Source of the DNA: Heliopora coerulea
Lineage: Eukaryota; Cnidaria; Anthozoa; Scleralcyonacea; Helioporidae
Direction of reading: 5' to 3'
Length of the DNA: 64,000 nt
Assembly: GCA_030142905.1 (NCBI GenBank)
Contig: JASJOG010000156.1
Location: 124,001-188,000, forward strand
Part shown: in pieces, positions 1-11,300 of the stretch
Position numbering within the stretch: the first letter of the stretch is position 1
How the letters are laid out: every line of letters begins with the position of its first letter
Notes under the pieces: generated by a model
Database searches by the model: none
What the model was told of the DNA's origin: nothing
Seen by the model: only the letters and a program-made list of their open reading frames with translations
Translations under genes and position numbers: made by a program

Positions 1-782
1 TAACAGTCATAAAATCATGATTCAGTTTGCACCATTTATTCCATCCGGAGTCAGAGGCAGGTTTCCGTCGTCTGCTCATAGTGTCAGCGGTGTAGCGTTG
101 GAGGGGGTAAGATGTTATAATGACCTTGAATTAACTGTACAAGTCATTTAGGTACTGTGACTTATTTATTGTCAAGGACAAAATAAAAACGGACATGTCT
201 GTATGACAAACTAGTTGTCATTCTTGTGGAAACGCGGTCCTCAACTTAATTTGATTGCCTGGAGGGTTATGTGACATAATTTCAGGCTTTTTCTTCAACA
301 TTTTGACTCAAGTTTCAATGTGACTAGATAATTTCACCACTCAAATATGGTCAAGAAGGAAATAGATCGTGGCTTTTATCCTGCTAAGGTGTTTTTCACA
401 CTTCTGGCTGACGCTTGTAAAAAATCAGTTTCCATATGAGCGGCTTAAAGAAAACATATTTTCCCATGATTGGGTTCTTAATTGGATATTTGCGGGAGAT
501 AATTGTGTGCCTGAAAGCGATTTGCAATAATAGCAGCGGTGCAATTGTATATTTCCTGTGCTTGAGCTATGTAGGAATTGTTTGAACAAAGTAAACAAAC
601 TTACGTCTTTGACTCGTGTCATTTATGTTCAAGCTCCGGGTGAAATATTGATGACGGCAAAAATCTGGACCAAACTACTTTCGATGTGTTTCTAAAAAAG
701 CATCGTTGATTGTCCGAACACTTATGCCCATAATGTAGACAAGCATGAGACCTGTGAAAGCTGATTAAGGTTTAGGCTCTGT
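1..782. other. No gene seen
   Basis: AT-rich sequence with stops in all frames at short intervals. I see no exon with a recognisable domain and no clear repeat. It could be intergenic, or an intron or UTR of a gene lying outside the window. Confidence 0.4.
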
Positions 783-946
783 ACACACGACCAAGTGTTC
801 CTTGACAAGTTCAATTTGCTCGTGTGTAAGAAAAAAATTGACGAGTTTTCCTCGACTGGTCGCCTTGTTCAAAAGCTGGCATGACCAGTTTTTGAGCAAG
901 GTTCCTAGTCAAGGAAAAGTTGTCAAGGAAAACTTGGTCGTGTTGT
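783..946. mobile_element. Short foldback element (MITE)
   Basis: The two ends are inverted copies: the left reads ACACGACCAAGTGTTCCTTG and the right, reverse-complemented, reads ACACGACCAAGTTTTCCTTG. Pairing continues loosely inward (CCTTGACAAGTT against AACTTTTCCTTGAC). The element is about 164 bp with no coding capacity, which is typical of a non-autonomous DNA transposon. I could not define a convincing target-site duplication. Confidence 0.6.
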
Positions 947-1056
947 ATTCAAAGTGAAGATTCTTAAGGAACAAGAGATGTGTCGAAAGTTTCATCATAA
1001 CAATTACTGATTATTGAATTTATTCCTTTCGCATGAACGGATCTAATGAGATAACC

Positions 1057-1503
1057 TTAATAGTAAATCTTGATGATTAAGAAACTCTGTGGACCATTAC
1101 GAAGGCAGCTTGTTGGAGTAAGTGAAGAAAAATCCACAAGCCTTCGGGGGCCTGAAGTGTGATAATTCGGCAGATGAGTGATACGTTCGGTATGAAAGAA
1201 CTTCACACCAAAACAATCCAGAAGCATTTTAATCAGATAGCGACATAAATACAAAAAGCTAAATATCAAAAATATGAACTCAAATGTTAGAACTTTAATG
1301 TGCTTAACCTCGACGTTATATATATCCATAAACCCTCTAGTTGTGCAGGTAAAACCGAAAATTACTGAAAATATTGGGATGGACGCATAAATGAAATGAA
1401 AAATATGTCGAACGTCGGTGTTTGATCCTGTTGACAATTTCCATTGGGTTACACAAAAGAAAAGATTGACCTCGGTAAGTCTGTAAAGGTCTAAGCAAGC
1501 CAT
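1057..1503 (-). other. Unassigned 148-codon open frame
   Basis: This is the longest uninterrupted frame in the first 5 kb, on the minus strand. The translation is rich in F, I, L and Y and contains two hydrophobic stretches of about 20 residues, around residues 30-55 and 70-95, the second ending in a basic/aromatic segment. That superficially recalls membrane-protein fragments, but I recognise no family motif, and no flanking exon with a matching phase was found. It may be a chance frame in AT-rich DNA or a decayed gene fragment. Confidence 0.15.
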
Positions 1504-2575
1504 GACCCGGCATATCGCCTTGACAAACTCAAACCTAAAAAACTTAATTTTTCGATCAAATACCAGTTAACTACTGTACGAAGAGAAACCGTATTTGACT
1601 ACCAAACTAAGATGGATTTTCAGGGGAAAATGGTACATAATATATTATATCTATATAAAGTTTCTTATAATCACTTCATTGATAACAGGATCGAGGTCAG
1701 GACAGCTGGAGAGAGGAAACAATTTGGGGAACAAGAAAGATTTATTATATTACAACGTGCTTTAGCGCACATTTTCAGTCCAAACGATTCCAAACCTTGA
1801 CATTTTGGTAGAACTATAACGGCGCGCTCATCTCAATGAGCGTAAGTCGTCATGGACAAATCCCTGAAAGCGCATAACAGTCTTGTGTTTACACAGCGTT
1901 CGCGAGAGCAATGATTTTTACGTTGCGCCGACAACAAACAATTCGGACCACAAAGAACGCATCATGTCAAAAACGCAGGTTCTGTGTACAGAACGGCAAA
2001 ACAAGAACAACCATAAAGTCATTATGTGGAAGACATTTGCGTCAAAACAAGCACGCCTTCTGTTAAAGTGAAGTATAAAACATCAGAGAAGCTGACAAAA
2101 AACAGTCACCTTACCTTACCCGTGTCTCTGCTGTCTCTGCCCTGTTACCTGTGATTACGAGTGTCCTCTAACTTCAATGCTGGAAGAACATGAATAGAAC
2201 ATGAATTAACAAAGTTAGGAAACAATTGAGACTTCGGAAGCCACCCACTACCTGTGTCGACAACACAGCGCAGTTTTAACAGTAATGAACTATAATCTAG
2301 GGTGGGTGTTAACAGGTCTAGGCATGAATTCCATTCTAGAAAGATCAAATGACACTCAAGCTTGAGGCAAACTTTTGACGAGACGAACTTGTTGAAAATA
2401 AACTCTGCTATGTAAAGGCTTATCCAATTTAACCCTTTGATAACCGTTAATTGTCGAACTTAGGGTATTTTACACTTGCTAAAGCCAGAAGATTCCATTC
2501 ATCAGGGAAGTAGCCTCCACGCCAAAGGCCTTCGATTTAAAGTTGACTCTTATGATTTACAGTGAAAAACAACTT

Positions 2576-2650
2576 CCGAAAAACAATATCACCTTGAAAA
2601 CCCAGGATATGAGTCATATCTCGGGTTTTCAAAATGTCATTGTTTTTCGG
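2576..2650. repeat. Long hairpin with 37-bp arms
   Basis: An imperfect palindrome: the left arm begins CCGAAAAACAATATCACCTT and the right arm reverse-complemented begins CCGAAAAACAATGACATTTT. Both continue into TGAAAACCC and a near-symmetric GATATGA centre. It could be a small MITE remnant or a transcribed hairpin. No gene overlaps it. Confidence 0.6.
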
Positions 2651-4374
2651 GATTTATTTTTAGCTAAATTTCATAAAATTGTCCGCTGGTACCGGATTTT
2701 CGACTGATGATTTAATTTCGGTGGATTCCATTGGGAGATCCTTGTAAGCCCTCAGCTGAAAGACTTGTGTCTTGTAATCAGCTGAAATTCTCACGAAGTC
2801 AGCCCCTCAAAGATGGCGGGAGAGAGGAATGAGCAAGAATGGCTTTTATATCAAACTACATTTTAACTTTTCACTGTTCAGAAGTTCTGCTTTGGCGAGT
2901 AAAATCGTTTGCCATTGGTTAGAGTAAAATGATCGAGTACCTACACGGTCAATAAGAATAGCATAAAATCTTTTTACGACAATCTTCATCGATTGTAAAA
3001 CTGTAAGTTATACTATGTTTCTATTCATTCCGACCATTGAAATCATGGAGTGAAAGACTTCTACCGAGAGGCCATGAAGTTACCATTGTTTAACAGTTCT
3101 CAGGTGGGCCTCGCAATGGCTATACTCACACAAGCAGTCCTCTTCTTAGATATTATCTGTCATTCAGTGGTTTCCCCCCTGAACGTCTTATCTTTGGGCT
3201 ATGTTCAAATTCCGTTGTGAATGGGTTCATGATTACGGAGCGATGCTTGATTCGACAGGAGCAAATAAGGAAGGCAGAAAAGTTGGAAAATCGAGAAATA
3301 AGTTGGGGTAAATAGTATATCAGGTGAATGTGTATTAGTTTCATATGTTTCCTGCTCATTCACAATGTTATTCCTATTTGCCCTGCCCTCACTCAAAATA
3401 AACAGCAACTGTGAGGTGCGTAGTAGTAACAAGCAGTACTACGATTTAATGGAACTCCCACGAGGTAGTATTACTGAAAGCGGAAATTATTTTAACTAAT
3501 TTCACAAACACAAATTTTCGTGCATTCGCAATGACTACAGCGTGATGCAGACATAGAACTGTCAAATCAAATCGAATGGCTGCATTTCCTGCTTCTTGTA
3601 AGGTAAAATAGATTTTTAGAAAAGTAAGGTTAAACTGCCTTAGGTGTGAGTGGCTTCTTCATATTCTGGGGTAACGTAGCTATCAGGTCCCTTACTGGAC
3701 CTCTAAGGAGAACAGCTCAAGTAGTTGATAGGGTTATCCAGTGTAAATGAAGGCACTTTATTTTTACCTTCGCAGTCAGACAGCAATTGGATAATGAAGG
3801 AGCGAACTGATCCCTGTCAAATTGCCACGAAAACGCCTCCTTGGGCAAAGCACAAAAAATACTTCCCTGCGATATCAACGCCTTATGTCTTATGAAGCCA
3901 TGAAAACTCATTTCCAACGATTTCCAAGCGAAACTTTCAAAAAAATAGGCTCGTTTTAGGGAAATATACTTGTCTTACAAATATAGACCTTTCGAACAGT
4001 CCAGTCATGGGGCAAACTAAATGATAAAAAGTAAAATTAAAGAAGAAGGATGAGAGGTGATTGACCAAGTGAATCTTCTGATGTTATCAAAATCGAGAAT
4101 CTACCGATCCTGACTTCCACAAATTAGCATTAGTAGAACGAACAGGTTGCATGATGAAGCTAAAACTACAACGAAAGAGTTCGATATATAAGTGTAAGCA
4201 CTGCGCGACCAAGGTATTCTCCTTGGGTCATTGGGTCAATTTGCAGGAGGTGAAAACCCACCTTCTCACGCCTACTCTAACTTTGAGGTGCGAGTGACCG
4301 CCCACACTGTCTTCCACCACCTCCCGTCGAGGCTGCCATCTTAACAAACAACTAACTTGACCTCAACAGGAAAC

Positions 4375-4724
4375 GGTCGCCACTAGAACGTCATCACTGA
4401 GACCAGGTAACCGTGTGGAGACTGGAACTGGAAAAATTAAGTATTTTATTTACTTGATATACTCTCACCTAAGGTTCAGGATAATCCTTAGATGTCAATA
4501 ATCCTAAGATTCAGAATTATCCTGCTGCGGTTGGGATTAGGGTTAGGGTCCTAATCCTAACCTTTATCTTAATTCTAACGGTTTGACGAGTTACCCCTGG
4601 TGACATTTTAACCTAAACTCCAACGATTTTTTACAAAAATTATGAAGTAAATAAAATACTTGATTTTCCAGTCCCAGTCTCCACACAGTTACCTGGTCTC
4701 AGTGGTAACGTTCTAGCGCCGACC
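4375..4724. mobile_element. Foldback MITE with about 85-bp arms
   Basis: Both ends carry the same sequence in inverse orientation, including ACTGAGACCAGGTAAC, GTGTGGAGACTGG and AAGTATTTTATTTACT (left arm about 4375-4460, right arm about 4640-4724). The centre contains alternating GGATTATCCT/AATCCTAA motifs and a short TTAGGGTTAGGG stretch near 4545. There is no coding capacity. It lies just past the 3' end of the Toca-1-like gene. Confidence 0.75.
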
Positions 4725-5380
4725 ATAGGAAACTCCAACACTCGACCTTCCCCAAGGACGTCCCCCCCTACAACACGATGCCCGACTGAGGCACCTGATA
4801 ATTTGACTTTTACTGTCGTTTTATGGCTTCCCAACTTCCCAATTTTCTTGTTTGTACATTTATATCATTTTATTTCAATTGACTAAAAATTATTTATTTA
4901 ATCATTCACTGCCAAATGTCATTTACATCAATTGAAAATTTTAAAATATTACCTAGCCTAAAATGCATGAATTTCACGATTTTCGCTACCTTCGCGAAAT
5001 TTTAAAAACTTGATCTCGTACTGGAATTACAAGAAAGTAGACAGTCTCTGAAAACTTAACCTTTATGAATTTGTTCCTAAAATTCCACGATCTAATGAGA
5101 AACATTACTAACTTTTCTTGACTTCTGATACCAATCACGTCCGACGTGTCGCAGCTAAGTTAAGGAAAATTCTGAGGCCGCAGATGCACGCCAAGAGAGT
5201 GAAACTGTCATTACTTCAATCGTTTATGTCACAGCTCAACTAAACTTAATTTCCAATTATAGCTGATCATGATTAAATTGGATGTTTACTTCCCTCACAA
5301 TAGAATCACCTTCACTGTTTTATACGTTTGCTACGCACTTCATCACGAGGCTCGCTTCATTGGCCCTGTCGTTCATTACG

Positions 5381-8300
5381 TTATTCAGATAGTTGAATAT
5401 ATGCAGTGGGGACGTATCCCTCATGGTCGCCCTTCAACACTTGTGTCCACCCTGTGTTCTCTGTATCACGCTCTAAAACGATAAGTTCTTCACCAGCGGA
5501 CACAGTTATTTCATTTTCGTTTGTTCCTGAAAAATGAAACAAATTAGTGAGGGTTCAACGATTACAACCATCAGAAATGTTGAATCATTTTCAAGATAAC
5601 CCAGGTTGCTTTTGTCACTCAAGCCTAACGTTTGGTTTCTTCGCATAAATACTTCCAGTTTAGTTTCAGCTCTATTTCTTGAGGCAAACTTGTGGTGCTG
5701 TTATACTTTCGACTTTACACTACCCCTTACAGGGTAATGTCATTGTTGTTGTTTTTGTGGTTTTTTTTGTTGTTGTTTTTGTGGTTGCGGTTTTTTTTTG
5801 TTTTGTTTTTTTTGTAGTTTTTGTTGTTGTTGTTCTGTTGTTGGTTTTTTTTGTTTGTTGTTGTTTTTGTTGTTTTTGTGGTTATCGTTGTTGTTGTTGT
5901 TGTTGTTGTTGTTTTTGTTGTTGTTTTTGTTGTTATATTTGTTGTCTTTGTTGTTGTTGTGTTATTGCCAATGCTGGCGTTGTGTTCGTAGTCTCCGGTT
6001 CCTTAACTATCGTCTCCATCGTCATTTTGGCGCTGTCCCGATCGGTTACGTTCGTGTAAAGCATTACCAAACTCACCACAGTAGATCAAGCGACACAGCC
6101 ATTCACTCAATATCTCCAAAAATATTCATAATTCATTCCTGTCCAGTACAAAACACGGATAATATACCTCGCAGATGAATAGTGTTTTTTGCACAATCTG
6201 ATTGGTTCCTCTATCTCGGAATATTCTGCACTATTCACCTCGGAGCAAAATAAGATGGCGAACAGTTTTGTTTACGTTACGGAAGAACTTTTTTAATAAA
6301 TGAAGCCACCGAGCAAAACAATGCCGAAAAAGCAACGAAACTTGGCAATAAAGTATTCAAAGATATGTATTTCTTTTACTTTTTAAGGATAAATGCACTC
6401 AAGATATGTTCAAAATGTTTTGTTCACAAATGATGAGCGGGCGACAAATTCGCGGTTCGATAAATATCCACCACTATTCAGCTACACTTCGGTCAATGAT
6501 TGTTCTTTAAACACATGGGTAAAAGAACATAATATTTAATCTAATCTTTTGTTGTTTGCACCACAACATCTTCTGAGATGTTACTATTGTACGATTATAG
6601 GATGTATTATGAAAAATGGAATTGCAACAACATGTAATAATACAGAATAATAAAATTATTTCTGAAGACGTTGTGATGCAAACAACGAAACTTTACATTC
6701 TTTCATCCGTGTGTTTAATGGCCCCTATCCGTGTTTTGTGTAGAGCACTAATATTCATGGCTCGATTGCGTTTTCCGCCTGAAGAATCTATTGCCGATGA
6801 TCAATCAATCCCATGTCAATAATAAATTTTCCATGAACTGTACCTTGAAAATCGTACAAAACATAACAGCGAATATCATCTTCAAATTCGTTGTCGCCGG
6901 CGTCCACTTCCGTTACGGGATATGGCGGAGGTTCTGGTATATTTGAAGGCGGAGGAGGAGACGTCACACCATTCGCCGGGCTGGGCGAATTAACTGATAC
7001 TGTTTGCCCGGAATATATTGGCTGGCGTGCTGGTGGTTCTGTCTTCTGTAGTGCAGCCAGGTAACACTGGGAAAGTATACATTAAATTATAACATATATG
7101 TAATTAATACCAAGGCTTTTGTTCGGAATTGTGGTCCTAATTGGAATAAAATTTCGACAACATTTAACCTGAATTTTTCCTCTAAAAAGGGATTCGTTTG
7201 AATGTATACGATCTCCGGGATATAATATCGTACATTCGAAAAAACTGTTTAAGTCAGATATCAATACATTACAATGTTGCATAAAAACTCGGTTATTGAT
7301 TCGTTTTTTTAACTAGCTTCTCGACGTTTCGATGTAAAATCTAGCGCTTCTCATGCAAGATGCATTAGTTCACAATTTTATCAGCAGGGGATGGTTTTTC
7401 CTGCCAACGCTAACCCACCTGATATTTGTGAAGTTCTTCGTTGGACTGGTCCAGTCTCTTTGCATTTTCTTCAAGTTGTCCTTTGATGCTTTCGGGATCC
7501 CCAAGAGCACTGTTATGACTGTAAACTTCGAGCATTTTTTCTAATCCTTGCCTGAGAAAAAAAAAACAAAACAAAAAAAAAAGACTTAAAACTTTAGAAA
7601 CTAAATTGGTCTGTTTTCACATTCAGGCACACACAACCACACGAGCCTTCACACACTACAATAACACTCATGTTTCCACGAAGATAGGAACCCCAGAGCT
7701 TTCAATAAGGTTTGAAGTAGGCGTCTCCCATACTAAATTAGGCGGCTATGTCCATCAAGGAGCCATAAGGTCCGTTTGCAAGGGGGGATCTAGGGACACG
7801 TCTCCCCAAAATTTTGAAATCTAGACGCTCGGAAACGTGATTTTCAACATTCTAGGCATTACATTTAGTTAAGTCAATAAGAAAAATCAATAAGGAAACG
7901 CCTGTTAGGGCACTCTTAATAGGTCAGTGATCTCACTTTGTGTTGTCTTTTAGCCCTACCATATCGACAATAGTAGTACAATTATAAATTTCATCCGGAC
8001 AGCAGGCTCAAACCTCCGTTTGTTTTTTTCCTTAAGGCTCCATTTACATCATACGACTATCGTACAAAATTGTTCCTCTGCGGTATGTAATGTAATCTCA
8101 ATGGCGCAATTCTTGTTTTTGATTCGCTCACTAATGCAGCAGAGCGTCAGGAAGACTCTAGTGAGTTAAATCGGATACATCATAACAAACAATTGTGTAC
8201 GACAATCGTATCGTGTCAAGAGACTCTAGGACTCCGAGTGTGGGGTGATCCCCAGAGGTCACCTCAAGGATATGACATGTCAGAGACTACTTATCTCGAC

Positions 8301-11300
8301 TTGTGCTACTCCAGGTCTATTCACACAACGTCGAACTCACACTTTGATCAGGACTGAATTCTACATGAAATTTACAAGCTGCAGGCATTAGTTCTGTATT
8401 GACATCAAATACCGAAGACCTCTTCACTAGTTTTAATTTGCTTACCGTTCAGAGAGCAATTGTGCTGATTGGTTTTTAAATTCTTCGACTTTCTTTTTAC
8501 AAACCCGCGTCTTTTCACCGGGGTTTAGACTTTGAAAAGCGTTTCCATCACTGTCGATGTGCTAAAAAAGTAAAAACATTTGAGTAAATGGTTTTGATTC
8601 GAGTTTTGCAGTCAGGTAAAGTGTCTTTATACAGTTATTTATAATGAATAACCTTACCAGCTATTGAAGCTGCTCTCCCGAGAGGTGCATTAAGGGCCAC
8701 CCCTCGTAGGTCTCGTGTTACTACAGGAGGAAACCAGAGTACCTGGAGAAAACCTGCGATGTTTGGTAGAGTCAAACTGGACAACATTCTTCTCGCATTT
8801 GACCAAAGTAACTTTAATCAGATAACTTCACGGAGCCGGAATCAAACCCTAGTCACAGTGGTGAGAGACACGTGCACTACCACTGTGCCACCATCACCAA
8901 CCAATGTGTTCAGCTATAGTCACAGTGGTGAAAGACACGTGCATTACCACTGTACCACCATCACCCACCAATATATTCAGCTATAGTCACAGTGGTGAGA
9001 GACACGTGCACTACCACTGTGCCACCATAGCCCACCAATATATTCAGCTATAGTCACAGTGGTGAAAGACACGTGCACAACCATTGCGCCAACAACACCC
9101 GTAAGGTTTTATTGTATTTCATTCATCCAGATTATTGTTTTGGTTTGACGTTAGTCTGACGTTTCGGTTTCTTGTACGAAGACCATCTCCACAGACATTA
9201 ATAATGACGGAAGTTGATGGCAAGTTTTTATGTTGCGTCAGCGTAGTGTGGGCTTGTTTGTTTGCGTGAAAATCTCGTGCCGCGAATAATCCTAGTCCAC
9301 TAGGAGTCTTGGTTATATTCAGGGTAATTCGCGGCAAAAATTGATTGCGTTCCTTCAATCATAAACGATGCTTTCTTGAAAGTTGGTATACGAATCTCGA
9401 AATAACGTAGTAGCCACTTACTTTATCTTTTGGTTGTTTTTTGTTGAATATAGTTCCTTTCTTTTTCTTTGCTTTCCCTGTAACAGGAGTTCCAGGATTT
9501 TGTGCGGCTGGTTTTCCATATTCCTCGAACAATATGTCACCTGGCGGCGAATAATCCGTCTTGTTCGCATCAATCAACGCCTGGGAGTCCTGAAAAAACA
9601 TGCGAATTCTCAGTTTTTGAAAATCCCCACAGTACTTTGCAGGCGTGGATTTCAGGACAGGTAATTACTTTTTGTATTGTGAAATTAATTATCTACCAAC
9701 GAAACCTTCCCTGTCTCTAACCTTAACTCTGTAGCTAATAGGGTGTTGGGGGGGGGGAATAATGGCAGAGCAAGTCTTTCTCGTCTATGACCAGGCTTCC
9801 ACTCCGTCTCCGTGTAATTGTCCAACAGAAGTTACAAGTACCATTTTTTTCAATTTTCATAACTCTTCCTTCTTCTCACTGGCTTTGCTATACCCAATAA
9901 GTCACATAATTTACTAGGGTCAATGTACTATAATCTTGTAACCTATGAAGCTGTTGTAAAGAAGGAAAAAACAACCCCAGAGATCTATACCTTTGGTCCA
10001 TCCACACACTTTGCAGCTTTTTTCATTCCCTCAAGACATTTGTTTATGATTGGTACAACCTTTGCGTGGACTTCTGAATATTGTTCCAGTAGAATACCAT
10101 ATTTTTCTATACGCCCTTCTTCGCCTTTTTGGAGAACCTGGCCCAAAATATAAATCATTTGTGCATATATGTTTCCAAAAATTCATTATTAATTCATGAG
10201 GAAAAGACAAAAGAAAATCATAAGCGTGTCGGATCTATATATGTGATAAAGATACATGTGCCTTTATATATGAAGAAGTAGTTCAATTTTTTCGGCTTAC
10301 GAAAGATAAATTTTCAAACTTTCTTCACAAATCAGCGTATTAAAATACTCGCAGATCGTGCTTTATCGGATCTAAAACACTCGGCTATCGCCTATATATA
10401 TGTGTGTGTGTGTGTGTGTGTTCAATCTGCATAATCATCATAGTTATACTAATATAAAATTACCAATGATATTAATAAACTTACATCATTTGCGGCAGGG
10501 AAGTGAGTTGTGTAGTGAAGAGTTTGAACGTTGTTAGTCTTATTCAGCTGCTCGCGGTACTCTTCTCTAGCTCTGTCACATTGTTGACCTTTCTCCACCG
10601 AGACGCCTTTTAACTGAAGCCATGAAACAAACAAAAACATGTCAGTAAACCCGTGACAACACAGTGAAATTATTGTACATTATGTGTTATTAGATATTCG
10701 CCACGGTGCTATTTCACTTAAGTTTCACGTCGTTCAAAACTTCATGGCCAATGGACACACTTGTGCCTAGGCTGGGGCGGTTCTTGGAAAAAACCGAAAC
10801 CGAAAACCGTCAAGAAAAAACCGAAAAAAACCGGAAAACCGGTTTTTAAAAGGTCATCTGTCAGTCAACAAACAGCCGACGTAAACAACAGGCTAGCACA
10901 AATTTGAAAATAAAAGAAAACTGTTTAAATTTTCCAAAAATAATCTTAAAAATGTATTTGAAAATTGAGACAATTTTAATTTCGATATTAAAGTATGACA
11001 TTCAACTACTTTTTGTGCGGATTAAAATAAGGTTTAAAATAAGAACGTGTCTCGAAATGCAACCCAAGTCAAAACCGGAATATGAATACACGCACTGACG
11101 ACACATTTGATTGGTTCCTGCCGTTACGGATGATGGCGTGTAGGATGAACCAAGAGCTATCTGCGGATTTGAGATTAGCAGTGTTTGCGGCTTTTTCCCC
11201 TCGATTTTTTGTATTTTTTCCGGTTTCTCGCATTTTTTCCGGTTTTTTCGGTTTTTCGGTTTTCGATTTTCGCCGAAACCAAAAAACCGTTTTTGAAAAA

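Larger units (their letters stand above)
947..4374. other. Intergenic, no supported gene
   Basis: Apart from the unassigned frame at 1057-1503 and a hairpin at 2576-2650, I see only short frames of under 80 codons without recognisable domains. No splice-linked exon series emerged on either strand. Confidence 0.4.

Noticed and set aside
5679..6178. Two overlapping plus-strand frames of 126 codons
   Set aside because: They are translations of a (GTT)n/T-rich low-complexity tract inside the last intron of the Toca-1-like gene; no domain and no codon structure.
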